From contig NZ_SJEW01000003.1 in NCBI RefSeq assembly GCF_005930475.1, positions 62,001 through 126,000 on the forward strand: 64,000 bases of DNA, read 5' to 3'. The notes under the pieces were generated by a model, which saw only the letters and a program-made list of their open reading frames with translations, was not told the DNA's origin and ran no database searches. The position numbers were made by a program, and so were the translations under genes. Below are positions 36,078 to 44,618 of the stretch, piece by piece; within the stretch, counting starts at the first letter, position 1; the number at the start of each line of letters is the position of its first letter. This DNA is from Modestobacter altitudinis. Its GTDB lineage: Bacteria > Actinomycetota > Actinomycetes > Mycobacteriales > Geodermatophilaceae.

Positions 36078-36173
36078 GTGTTCCTCTTCTCCAGCCGGCT
36101 GGGCTGCCTGGGCTCGCTGCTGGTCTCGCTCGTGCTGACGGCGCTGCTGTTCGTCCTGTTCACCGTGCTCTGA
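36078..36173 (+). CDS. 31-residue hydrophobic membrane protein
   Basis: GTG 36078 to TGA 36173, MFLFSSRLGCLGSLLVSLVL followed by TALLFVLFTVL. One transmembrane helix with a short N-terminus. Very similar tiny proteins (MxFFSSRLGCLGSLL...) are, from memory, widespread in actinobacteria, which supports it as real despite a weak ribosome-binding site. Confidence 0.6.
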   Translation: MFLFSSRLGCLGSLLVSLVLTALLFVLFTVL

Positions 36174-36371
36174 CCCCTCGGCCGATCCCGGAGACGCGCG
36201 CGAGGGCGCGTCGAGCTGGCCGACCGTCCCGCCGAGCTCGCCGGATCTTGTCCGGCATCTGCTCCGCGCGTACGCTCTTGTACCCCCTGGACGGTCGATG
36301 ACGCCGCTGGTGGCGACGTGGTCCACGTCCCGGCTCCTGTCCGCACGGGCATGCAGTTGCAGGGAGGCGTG

Positions 36372-37643
36372 ATGTCCTCTTCGCCGTCCTTCCAGTCCCG
36401 CACCAGCCTCTGGTCGCGTCTGCGTCCACGTGCGGTTGCCAGGGTGTTCGCCGTCGCGCTGCTCGTGGCGGGCACCACGATGCTCGCTGTCGGCCCGGCA
36501 GCGGCAAGCGGTGTCGCGTGCGGGGACGTCGTCTCGGTCGACACGACGTTGACCAGCGATCTGGTGGACTGCCCCGACATCGGACTCGTGATCGGTGCCA
36601 ACGACATCACGCTCGACCTCAACGGGCACACCATCGACGGCGATGGGACATCGCCGGTGACCTGCCCGGTGCAGGGCCGGGTCTGTGACGTGGGCGTGGA
36701 CAACTCGGCCGGCCACGACGGCGTCACGATCCAGGGCGGCGCGATCCAGCAGTTCAACGCGGGGGTCCTCGTCTCCGGCGGGGCGGACGGCAACCGGCTG
36801 CGCCGGTTGACGATCGCGCAGACGACGAGCGAGGCCATCCTCGTGGTGGACAGCGCCCACACGGTGATCGAGGGCAACACCATGACTGATCCGGGCATCA
36901 CCGCGGTCGTGGTCCTGGAGTCGTCGGACGCGCTCGTGACCCGGAACGCGGCGTCGGGGAGCACCGGCTACGCGATGTTCCTCGACGCTGACCACAGCGT
37001 CATCGAGCACAACGCGCTGGATGCGGGCGAGCACGGCTTCGCGGTCGGTGGCAGCGGTACCACCGTCCGCCGCAACGTCGTCTCGGACAGCGGCGGGGGC
37101 ATCGACGTCAACGACGAGGCCAGCGGGATCCGGGTCGAGGAGAACGAGCTCCGGAGGGTCGGTGACGGCATCATCGTCGGGGTCGCATCGGACACCCTGG
37201 TGCGGCGCAACGTCGTGGACGCCGTCGGCGGAGGTGAGCGGGGAGGCTTCGGCATCATCCTCGACGGTTCCGTCCGGAGCACCGTGGCCCGGAACGCGGT
37301 ACATGCCACGGGGAACGGCCCGGCGATCTACGTCGCCCACCTCGACGCGGCCTCTGCGCCCCGCGACAACCACGTCACGCACAACCACGCCACGAGCCAG
37401 CACGCCGACGGGATCCTGGTCGATCCCGACGCGACCGGCACCGCGCTGTCCGGCAACGTGGCGGTGAACAGCGGTGACGACGGCATCGACGTCGACGCTC
37501 CCGGCACGACGCTGACAGGCAACCTCGCCGCCCACAACCACGACCTCGGGATCGAGGCGGTCGCCGGTGTCGTGGACGGTGGCGGCAACCGCGCCGGGGG
37601 CAACGGCAACCCCGCCCAGTGCACCAACATCTCCTGCAGCTAG
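36372..37643 (+). CDS. Secreted parallel beta-helix repeat protein
   Basis: Product of 423 residues with signal peptide (VFAVALLVAGTTMLAVGPAAA) then repeated PbH1/NosD-like coils: recurring patterns such as G-x-TIQGG, VIEGNTM, TLVRRNVV, STVARNAV, ALSGNVAVNSG and TLTGNLAAHN spaced about 22-25 residues. Likely a right-handed beta-helix with carbohydrate-related or adhesive role. Start ATG 36372 has AGGGAGG 4 bases upstream. Followed by 250 gene-free bases before tRNA-Lys. Confidence 0.88.
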   Translation: MSSSPSFQSRTSLWSRLRPRAVARVFAVALLVAGTTMLAVGPAAASGVACGDVVSVDTTLTSDLVDCPDIGLVIGANDITLDLNGHTIDGDGTSPVTCPVQGRVCDVGVDNSAGHDGVTIQGGAIQQFNAGVLVSGGADGNRLRRLTIAQTTSEAILVVDSAHTVIEGNTMTDPGITAVVVLESSDALVTRNAASGSTGYAMFLDADHSVIEHNALDAGEHGFAVGGSGTTVRRNVVSDSGGGIDVNDEASGIRVEENELRRVGDGIIVGVASDTLVRRNVVDAVGGGERGGFGIILDGSVRSTVARNAVHATGNGPAIYVAHLDAASAPRDNHVTHNHATSQHADGILVDPDATGTALSGNVAVNSGDDGIDVDAPGTTLTGNLAAHNHDLGIEAVAGVVDGGGNRAGGNGNPAQCTNISCS

Positions 37644-37894
37644 GCCGCACGCGACGTCGCGACGATCTGCCTGTGCGGGGGTGCCCCGGTGTCCCAGGAG
37701 CTCTCCGGGAAACGTCTGAGGTGACCTCGGGTTCTTCGTGCACGTCAGCACGGACGGAGGGCTGCCATCCGCCCCACCCCCGTTCAGCGCCGCGTGTCGA
37801 AGCGGCGGCGCGCTAGCCTCGCAGCGGGCCGCAGGGTGCCGCAGATCCCGCACACGTCGTTCGTGGGTCGTCTGGAAGCCCTCCGGCACCGGCA

Positions 37895-37967
37895 GGGCCT
37901 CTAGCTCAACTGGCAGAGCAGCGGACTTTTAATCCGCGGGTTGTGGGTTCGATCCCCACGGGGCCCA
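37895..37967 (+). tRNA. tRNA-Lys (TTT), island integration site
   Basis: Acceptor GGGCCTC with GGGGCCC (one T-G); anticodon stem GCGGA/TCCGC with loop CTTTTAA, anticodon TTT; T-loop GTTCGATCC; CCA follows. Bases from 37926 onward are duplicated at 48462-48505, so the 3' half is the attL core. The gene remains complete after integration. Confidence 0.96.
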
Positions 37968-39121
37968 CCACTGTGACCTGCAGTTTTGTTCTTTCGTGGG
38001 TGGGCGACCGGGGGTGGCGCCCACAAGACGCCCACAAGGCTGTCGGCGGCCCGCTGCGCGGCGGCGTCCATCCGAGCGGCCAGGTCGCTCAGGTCGTCGT
38101 CGAAGAGACCGGCGTAGACGTCGAGCGTCATCGCCGCTGAGGCATGCCCGAGCATGCGCTGGATGCTCTTGACGGTGGCCTCACTGGCCACCGCGAGTGA
38201 GGCGGCGGTGTGCCGGAGGTCGTGTGGGGTGACGTCGGTCAGGCCGGCCGCGCAGACGGCCGGGTCGAAGACCACGCGGCGCCAGTTCCGCAGCCGCAGT
38301 GCCGTGCCCGCGGCGGTGGTCAGCACCAGGTCGCCGCCCTTCTTGCCCTCGCAGCGCTCGGCCAGCGGACCGGCCAACGCGGCCGGCAGTGGGACGCTCC
38401 GGTGCTGATGGGTCTTCGGCGAGCCGAACTCCAGCTTGCCCGCCACCTCGGTCACGGATTCGGCGATGCTGAGCCGGCGGCACAGGAAGTCGACGCGGCG
38501 CACCCGCAGCGCGGCCAGCTCGCCGAACCGCAGCCCGGTGTAGGCGAGCAGTCGGATGACGTCCCCGTCGTCGACGGCCGCGGCGGCGAGCCGTTCCACT
38601 TCTTCCCGGCTAAGGAAGCGCGGCTCGTCGCGGGTGACGCGGGGGAGAGGCACCCGGTCAGCGGGGTTCCGCGGGATGCGCCCGTCGCGCACGGCAAGTC
38701 CGAGCAGCAGCGAGAAGACGCGGTGCGCCTGGCGCACGGTGGCCGGTGCGGAGCCGTTGGCTCGCAGTCCGGCGACCCAGCCGGCGACCTCGGCATGCGT
38801 GACGTCGGCAAGGCGGTGACTGCCCCAGGTGGGGAGCACGTGCGTGCGCAGCAGGCCCGCGTACCGGTACAGGGTGCTCGGCTTGATCTGGGTCTGTGCC
38901 GCGAGCCACTGGTCTGCCCAGGCGGAGACCGTGACCCGGCCGCGGTCCGGTGCGGTCCAGGTTTGGGTGACCATCGCCGAGGTTGCCACGTCGAGCCAGC
39001 GCTGGGCGTCTACCTTCCGGGCGAACCGCTTCTCGTGCTGCCGCCCACCGGGATTGCGGTATCGCGCGCGGTACCGCGACGTCCCGTCGCTCAGCGTGAT
39101 CCGGGTGATGGAGCCGTCCAC
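37901..39121 (-). CDS. Tyrosine-type site-specific integrase
   Basis: Phage-type integrase, 406 residues from GTG 39121 (GGAGG 9 bases upstream). N-terminal arm-binding AP2-like part (RYRARYRNPGGRQHEKRF), SAM-like core-binding domain, then the catalytic domain with Arg in TGLRFGELAAL, HxxR in TPHDLRHTAAS, His/Trp-equivalent in LGHASAAMTLD and the Tyr of VYAGL. The frame runs on through the attL core into tRNA-Lys, so the last residues (after RIK) are host-encoded. It integrates and excises the island with the excisionase. Confidence 0.93.
   Translation of the reverse strand: MDGSITRITLSDGTSRYRARYRNPGGRQHEKRFARKVDAQRWLDVATSAMVTQTWTAPDRGRVTVSAWADQWLAAQTQIKPSTLYRYAGLLRTHVLPTWGSHRLADVTHAEVAGWVAGLRANGSAPATVRQAHRVFSLLLGLAVRDGRIPRNPADRVPLPRVTRDEPRFLSREEVERLAAAAVDDGDVIRLLAYTGLRFGELAALRVRRVDFLCRRLSIAESVTEVAGKLEFGSPKTHQHRSVPLPAALAGPLAERCEGKKGGDLVLTTAAGTALRLRNWRRVVFDPAVCAAGLTDVTPHDLRHTAASLAVASEATVKSIQRMLGHASAAMTLDVYAGLFDDDLSDLAARMDAAAQRAADSLVGVLWAPPPVAHPRKNKTAGHSGGPRGDRTHNPRIKSPLLCQLS
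37926..37969 (+). repeat. attL core (44 bases)
   Basis: Begins CTTTTAATCCGCGGGTTGTG and ends CGGGGCCCACC, identical to 48462-48505. It spans anticodon loop to the 3' end of tRNA-Lys. Confidence 0.95.
38016..38039. repeat. Putative integrase arm sites near attL
   Basis: Two tandem copies of an ACGCCCACAA-like decamer (GGCGCCCACAAGACGCCCAC and on). The same unit occurs three times at 48321-48352 near attR and once at 48549-48560 just outside it. Confidence 0.6.
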
Positions 39122-39213
39122 GGCAGAGGACCTCCTGCAGGTGCCGAGAGATCGGACTGAACTGCTTGCGGCTGAGCCTGCCCGACGAAGGCCATCGGCG
39201 GCGGTGATGTGCA

Positions 39214-39414
39214 TCAACTGTGGGCGCGGGTGGCCTTGTCCCCGCCGACCTTTGAGTCCCACCAGCGGCCGACCTCGACCTCGTCATAGAGCACCCGGCG
39301 GCCGGCGCGGACGCCGGCAGGGCCGATGCCGACGTGGCGCCAGTAGCGAACGGTGGCCGGGCTGGTGCGGAACCGCGCGGCCACCTCCTCGGTGGTGAGC
39401 AGACGGCCTGTCAT
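39214..39414 (-). CDS. Excisionase / HTH DNA-binding protein
   Basis: Sixty-six residues with a MerR-like winged helix: LLTTEEVAARFRTSPATVRY then WRHVGIGPAGVRAGRRVLYDEVEV. GGAGG lies upstream of ATG 39414. Typical size and position for a recombination directionality factor beside the integrase, 93 bases upstream of it on the same strand. Confidence 0.88.
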   Translation of the reverse strand: MTGRLLTTEEVAARFRTSPATVRYWRHVGIGPAGVRAGRRVLYDEVEVGRWWDSKVGGDKATRAHS

Positions 39415-40120
39415 GGGTGCCTCCTGGGTGGACGGCCGCGCAGATCGGGCAACCGCGCACGCTCAACAGGCGCCGATGCAGGCCGAACGCTGCCATCGGC
39501 GACCGGGAGTCGGAAAGCAGTCGAACGGCTGCACGACCGCCGCGGTCACCCCGGACGTCACCCCAGCTCAGCGAGGTTCCAACGGGTGAGGAGGCTGTCA
39601 CCCCGCTTGGCGCGTCGATGCCGTGCCCGGGTGGACCAGCAGACGCGCCGGCGACACGCGAGCCAGGAGCTGGCCGTCCTGTTCGGTGCTCTTCTGGCGG
39701 CGGCTATCGCGCTCCTCGTCGGGGTCGACGCTTCGCGCGACTGGGAGCAGGTGGCAGTCGGCGGCGTGCTCTGCGTCAGCACGGGACCAACTTCTCCGCA
39801 CAGCTGCGAGGACTTCGGTCGGCCGAGCGCGCGGTACGTCAGGACGTCACCCCCGCACCGGACTCGCCAGAACAGGGTTGAGCCACCCGGCCGGGCCTCT
39901 CGTCGACCTGGCCGCGTTCGGGCGCTGGCCCGCCGAGGCCACTCGTCACAACGAATCGCTTGGGCCCGAGTGAGCTCCTATGTGCAAGGGCTCGGCGGTA
40001 GCGTTTTGGCTGGCGGTGGGTGCGGTGGACTGGCCGCAGCGAAGAGCAGGTCAGGGACTGGGAGCCTGTCGCGCAGCTGGCTTCGGCCGTGAAGACGCGT
40101 CCCGTTTGCCGCTGCCGCAC
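39415..40120. other. Gene-free or decayed stretch inside the island
   Basis: About 700 bases with several overlapping open frames but none convincing. The forward frame from GTG 39586 contains a single hydrophobic segment (LAVLFGALLAAAIALLVGV) after a basic stretch, which could be a small membrane protein, but it lacks a ribosome-binding site and runs into low-complexity sequence. Confidence 0.4.
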
Positions 40121-40400
40121 TCACCGTCCTATCGCGGTCGGTGCGCGTCCGGCGGCGAGGTCTTCGTGCAGGGTCTTGTAGATCACGTCGGAGAGGCGTC
40201 GTTTCAGGCAGCGCAGCGCTTCGCGTCCGGTCTTGCCTTCGGCGCGTTTGCGCAGGTAGTAGGCGCGGCCTTCGGTGTCGGCGCGGATCTGGGTGATCGC
40301 CATGGTGTAGAGCACCCGGTTGAGCGTGCGGTTGCCTGAGCGGTTGAGCCGATGCCGACTGGTGCGCCCGGAGGAGGCCCATCCGTGTCTCGCGCCCGGC
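40121..40400 (-). pseudogene. IS110-family transposase remnant (C-terminal part)
   Basis: The reverse-strand reading contains SSGRTSRHRLNRSGNRTLNR, then YTMAITQIRADTEGRAYYL and ALRCLKRRLSDVIYKTL, the C-terminal region of IS110 transposases (Transposase_20). The catalytic DEDD domain is missing. Upstream, an AAAGGAGG and ATG at 40589 starting MLFDRR may be the original 5' end, in a different frame, implying internal deletion. Confidence 0.75.
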
Positions 40401-40582
40401 AGCTGTTCTGGAACTGCGGTCGCCCGCGGGCTGCCTCGCTCCCATCGGGTTGACGCCGCCACGGCTTGCCGGCGTCACCCCGGCGGCCCGGTCACCCCCG
40501 GTCGTCTCCTTCAGCGCGGCCGGTCGACCTGGGCGCCCCAGGCGGCGAGCCTCGGCCATGCCGCTGTCGCTGCGACGGTCGA

Positions 40583-40606
40583 ACAACATAACCTCCTTTA
40601 TGTTGT
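40583..40606. promoter_or_regulatory. A/T-rich 8-bp inverted repeat
   Basis: ACAACATA-ACCTCCTT-TATGTTGT. The loop, read on the reverse strand, is the AAGGAGGT ribosome-binding site of the MLFDRR start, so a stem here would hide it. Could be an IS end, an operator or a translational control hairpin. Confidence 0.4.
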
Positions 40607-40895
40607 ATGGCCGGCGTATCTGACACCCATCGAGGCGACATGTGCGGCGAATCGGTGGCAAGGATGCTCGTGAGTCCTGTGGCTGAGTGTCGGGAGGCAA
40701 CCGAACGAGCGAGGTAGTCGCGTCGCCTCGCGCGAGCAAGGCGCTCGTGCAGTGGACTCCAACTCTTTCGTTTGGTGCCTTTGGGCCCCGTTGGTCAGCG
40801 CGAGGGAAACAAGACCAGGTGGCTACACCCAGTGGACCTGGCTAGTCTTCTCCATGAACCAGTGCGGTGACTCTGGCGCGGTGTACGGTGCTCGA

Positions 40896-41630
40896 ATGGC
40901 TGCGCCAACAACAACGCGAATCGCCGGTACCGTCACCATTCGGCCACTTCTCTTGGGTGTCGTGGCAGATTTGGGCGAATCGGCTCGTGTAGTCGAAATC
41001 TTCCGCACCCTGGCTGGCCTCGGGGGTGGCTGCTACTCATCCATTCTCGAGTCGCCAGCCAGTCAGGAGGACTTAGAGGCGAAGTTCCACGCTTATGATC
41101 TGGATGCTCTCTGGGCGTGGGACGACGAATCTACACTCGAGTCGAAAGTGGCCTGGCGTGGTCGCGGTGAATGGGGACCGTTCGAAACCGGACGGTATGC
41201 CAATGGATTGCTACCGTGGGTCGCACTAGACGGGGCGCCGAGTGGCGTAGAAGTTCAGCATGATCCGCTGCTTGATTGGTTCTTGGCCGACCGAGCTACC
41301 GCATCGACGCACTCCGCCGTACTCGACGACGTACCGTCCGCGGTGTCGACGCGTTCGTTCAATCACACCCCACCCCTGATACTGATTATAGATCGCAGCT
41401 CCCTGACGCATCAAGTTCTGGCGTGGAATGTCCGATCGCTGGCGATCAACTTGATGATTATTGATCTCGGTGTTAGTTCGCAATACTCCGCTTGGAGGAG
41501 GTGGCTAGCTGGTCTGCCCAGCAGAGCTCAGAAGACTCGGAGTCGATGCAAGAAGTGTGGATCTGGGATGTTCGACAGGATCCTTGCGAGCAGGACTTCG
41601 ATGCACTCGCATTCAAGCTTGAAGGGGTAG
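40896..41630 (+). pseudogene. Split nuclease-like gene, segment 1 (N-terminal)
   Basis: Frame of 244 residues from ATG 40896 (ATG 40854 also in frame). It starts MAAPTTTRIAGTVTIRPLLL and includes AGLGGGCYSSILESP, DLDALWAWDDE and PPLILIIDRSS followed by LAWNVRSLAINLMIIDLGV. After that point the reading becomes unlike protein (Ser/Arg/Lys-rich to the stop), while the -1 frame becomes protein-like. Codon use is visibly less GC-biased than in flanking chromosome genes. No family recognised with certainty. Probably the N-terminal third of one protein with the next two segments. Confidence 0.6.
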
Positions 41631-42493
41631 GCAGAAGGGCCGTCTGGTATCACTCAGGCAAAACGCCACCGCGCTACTCGCGCGTTCTTGAGACCGACGA
41701 CGTGCTTCCGTTCGATGTCGCTATTCCCTACGGAGCGATGCAGGCCACGGTTCTTTTGCCGAGGCGTCGCCTAGCTGGACGAGGAAGCGTTTTAGGAGAT
41801 TTCCGTACAGTTGCCGCCGATGTCAAGGTCACAGAGCTGACCGGTCATGACCCTCGGCTAGTTGCGCACCTGCCTGACGACGAAAGATTCGCGGACCTGT
41901 TGGATTGGGTATCCGACAATATGGTGCGTGCCAGGCGACCGACGGATCGCGGGTTCGTCTCAGGAGTCGGCGTCACCGATCGGTCGATCAATGTTCAGCT
42001 CCACCGCAAGTCCGAGGTCTTTCGCCGGCTGTTTGGGGCGGGAGGAGTTGTCACTGGCCAGTCCGACGTTGGGCTTTTTCAAACGCGGGCGGCGGAGATG
42101 CTGGGTGGCGCGGCTAGTGGAGCTTTAACGCAACCTGGGTTGGCCGCTGCTTTACAGCTCTTAGCCACCCATCAGGGGGGCATTCCGCTGGCTCGTCTTA
42201 GAGAAGAGATTAAAAAGGGCCGCGGTCGGTGGCCCATGCGGTTGTCGCAGACCAGTGTTGCCGACTACGTCGAATCAGTCCTGCGACGGCTGCTCAATAG
42301 TGGCTTGGTGACTGCGGTCCTAGTGGGCAAATGTACTTTTTGTCGTGCGTCTATGCATATTGGTCCAAGCATGCTCGGCGACCACGTCGCGTGCGACTTT
42401 TGTGGACAAGATGTGCGACTGGCTTCTCTGATCGGGGGGGGGGGCAGTACCGCCAAAGTGGTTGTTCCGCCTAGCGGGGCATCTGACGCGTGA
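41477..42493 (+). pseudogene. Split nuclease-like gene, segment 2 (middle, zinc ribbon)
   Basis: Open from 41477; possible own starts TTG 41492 or ATG 41546 (GGAG 3 bases upstream, too close). Contains VWIWDVRQDP, RRAVWYHSGKTPP, a Ser/Thr-rich helical middle, LLATHQGGIPLARLREEIK, and a zinc ribbon C-x2-C-x16-C-x2-C (CTFC...CDFC). Inserting one base near 41474-41476 (TT to TTT) reads through from segment 1 as DLGVSFAILRLEEVASW. The frame is lost again after the 11-G tract. Confidence 0.6.
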
Positions 42494-43085
42494 GCAGGTG
42501 CAGGCCATGGTTCCTGCCTTGGCCGCGCTTGGCCAGATAGTCAACACGTACGGAATAGGCGGTGATCTGGCGTGTCATGAGTTGGGCCTAACAGTCACGG
42601 TTGGCCAAAAGTCGGTTGAAGCCGACATTGCCGCGTTTCTGCGCTATCCAATCCCTGTCACCTTGATCGGGGAGGTGAAAGGCCGCAATCGGATTGATCA
42701 GAATGATCTCGACAACCTTGGTTGGCTACAGGACCGCCTGACTGGAGAAGGATTTGACAGCCTCATCGTTCTCGTGACAGCGAAACAGAGTTTTGGACCT
42801 GAAGAGGTCGCGATCCTGCGTACATTCTGTGAGGTGCGGGCGGAAGTAGTCACTGTCCGTCGGTCGCTGACGCCGCGCCTTCCTCTGCTTTTGACTGGTG
42901 AGGATCTGTTTTTGCCCTGGATGGACGAGGAGAGCGTGAGGCGGTGGGGGAGGAATGATCCTGGGTTAGCTGTTCATGGCGTGGCCTTGGAGTCCTGCAA
43001 GCGCAACCTTGGACTTCTTGATTGGGAACTGTCGAGGACTGGCCCGGCAAAGCTTAATTGGGTGATTGGTTTGGATCGCGCGTGA
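42432..43085 (+). pseudogene. Split nuclease-like gene, segment 3 (PD-(D/E)XK-like)
   Basis: Open from 42432; a TTG at 42462 would give 207 residues. The core VEADIAAFLRYPIPVTLIGE plus VKGRNRID has the restriction-endonuclease pattern D-x15-E-V-K (Asp55, Glu71, Lys73 counted from TTG 42462), followed by DLDNLGWLQDRL and a hydrophobic strand SLIVLVTAK. Removing one G from the 11-G tract joins it to segment 2 as LASLIGGGAVPPKWLFRLAG. Likely a DNA-cleaving domain of a defence-type protein. Confidence 0.65.
42434..42444 (+). repeat. 11-G homopolymer tract
   Basis: Eleven consecutive G between the zinc ribbon and the nuclease-like segments. Ten would restore one reading frame. Candidate for phase variation, mutation or a sequencing error. 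Confidence 0.95.
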
Positions 43086-43247
43086 GTCATGGCTGGTGTC
43101 TATTGACCGACCCTTGAATGACGTCCTTTATCTATCGGTCCGATCGCTCTGCGCATGCGGCAGGGGTGAGCTATCCCGATGGTCCACAGTCGAGGCTGGT
43201 CGCCCTCTGAAGTTGATCTTCGGCTCGGGCTACTGGACGATCCGGCC

Positions 43248-43766
43248 GTGAAGGTCATCGGGAACTTCGTCATCTTCGCGGCCGTGCTGGGGATCGGCGT
43301 TGCCGTCTACTTCTTCGTGACAGGTCCCGCAGCGGTCGGCTGGTTTCTGGCCGTCCTAGTGGTCCTGCTGCTGCCGAGCTATCTGCTGGTGACGAGGACG
43401 CCCCGTCAGTTCGGTAAGAGGACCGGAGACCATGTAGCCGCTCAGGACCCCCAGTCTTTAGCGGAGGGGCGTGGCGGCATCCGGGTGCATCGGCCTGCCG
43501 GCTACTACGTCAATGCCGTGCGCACCTACAAGATCCTCGTGGACGGTGAGGAGGTCGGCTCCGTGCGCCCCGGCAGGTCCCTTGATCTGCAGGTCGAGCC
43601 CGGCCGTCATGTGGTGCGGGGCAGCTTGGACTGGGGTGGGAGTCAAGACCTGTCCGTCGACGTCGCCGCTGGCGAGACAGTCATGCTCGCGGTGCTGCCC
43701 GGGCCGCCGACGGCGGCCTTCTCAAAGCCGAACGGGGTCTTGGAGCTCAAGCTGTCTTCCACGTAG
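43248..43766 (+). CDS. Membrane protein with PEGA-like C-terminal domain
   Basis: Product of 172 residues from GTG 43248 (a longer form from 43179 is possible). Two adjacent transmembrane segments (VIGNFVIFAAVLGIGVAVYF and GWFLAVLVVLLLPSYLLV), then a beta-rich extramembrane domain: YKILVDGEEVGSVRPGRSLD and VEPGRHVVRGSLDWGG resemble PEGA surface-type domains. Function unknown; island cargo. Confidence 0.7.
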   Translation: MKVIGNFVIFAAVLGIGVAVYFFVTGPAAVGWFLAVLVVLLLPSYLLVTRTPRQFGKRTGDHVAAQDPQSLAEGRGGIRVHRPAGYYVNAVRTYKILVDGEEVGSVRPGRSLDLQVEPGRHVVRGSLDWGGSQDLSVDVAAGETVMLAVLPGPPTAAFSKPNGVLELKLSST

Positions 43767-44240
43767 CCGGGCCTCGCGCTGAGGGCGGCCCACAAACGTC
43801 AACCGCCAGCCGATTCGGGCCGTTGATTCCGGACACGGGTTCTGGGCCGGTTGACTCGTTGGCTGACCTGCGCGAATGCCCGACGAGTCAAGTAGTCCGC
43901 GGAGCGGCCCGCAAGCGGGTGGTTGTGGGCCGTAGTTTCGGAACCCGTATCTGGTCACGCAGAGCAGGATGGCCGTTTTCCGCTAGTTACTCTCGGTAGA
44001 AGGGTCAGTAGCCGGCCGGTCGGCCGCAGCAGGACGCAGCGCTCATCTTGGGCCACTGGCGGCTCTGCATGCCGAGAACGCTGATGTACCGGTCAGTTCG
44101 CTAACGGGCGTTCGAGCTCTTGGGCGGCGTGGCGAGCTCGGACTTCGTTTGGACGGGCGGACGGTCCCGGCCTAAGACACGCCTGGAAGTTCGGTCAGCA
44201 GCTACTAGACAGGCGCTCTAAGTAGAGGCACTATCAAGAC
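43767..44240. other. Gene-free stretch inside the island
   Basis: About 470 bases with no convincing reading frame. It contains CGGCCCACAA near 43786 and its complement TTGTGGGCCG near 43923, a long-range inverted pair. It holds the promoter region of the padR operon. Confidence 0.45.
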
Positions 44241-44618
44241 GTGCCGACCGGACCGCAGCCCAGCGAGTGGCTCCGCGGGGTCCTCGAGCTGTGCGTCTTG
44301 CGAGTCATGGCTGATGGGCCCACCTACGGCTATGCCATCGCCGGTCGGCTGGCCGACGCGGGCTTCGGCGACATCAAGGGCGGCACGCTGTACCCGCTGC
44401 TGGCCCGGCTCGAGAAGAACGAGCTGGTCATCGTCGACTGGCGGACCGGTGACACCGGTCCGGGGCGCAAGTACTTCACCCTCACCGACGCCGGCCGCGC
44501 CGAGCTGGAGCACGGCCTCACCCGGTGGGAGGCGTTCTCGGCCCGGGTCGGCGTCCACCTTGCCGCGGGCGGCGACGCCTTCGTCCACTCCACCCACTCC
44601 TCGAGGAGTTCAACATGA
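44241..44618 (+). CDS. PadR-family transcriptional regulator
   Basis: Winged-helix repressor of 125 residues, GTG start: LRGVLELCVLRVMADGPTYG then GGTLYPLLARLEKNELV and GPGRKYFTLTDAGRAEL, the PadR core. It overlaps the HAAS-type membrane gene by 4 bases (ATGA), the usual pairing where PadR controls its partner. Confidence 0.93.
   Translation: MPTGPQPSEWLRGVLELCVLRVMADGPTYGYAIAGRLADAGFGDIKGGTLYPLLARLEKNELVIVDWRTGDTGPGRKYFTLTDAGRAELEHGLTRWEAFSARVGVHLAAGGDAFVHSTHSSRSST

Noticed and set aside
43722-43958. 78-residue reverse frame after the PEGA-like gene
   Set aside because: Overlaps the 3' end of the real gene, no ribosome-binding site and no domain-like pattern.
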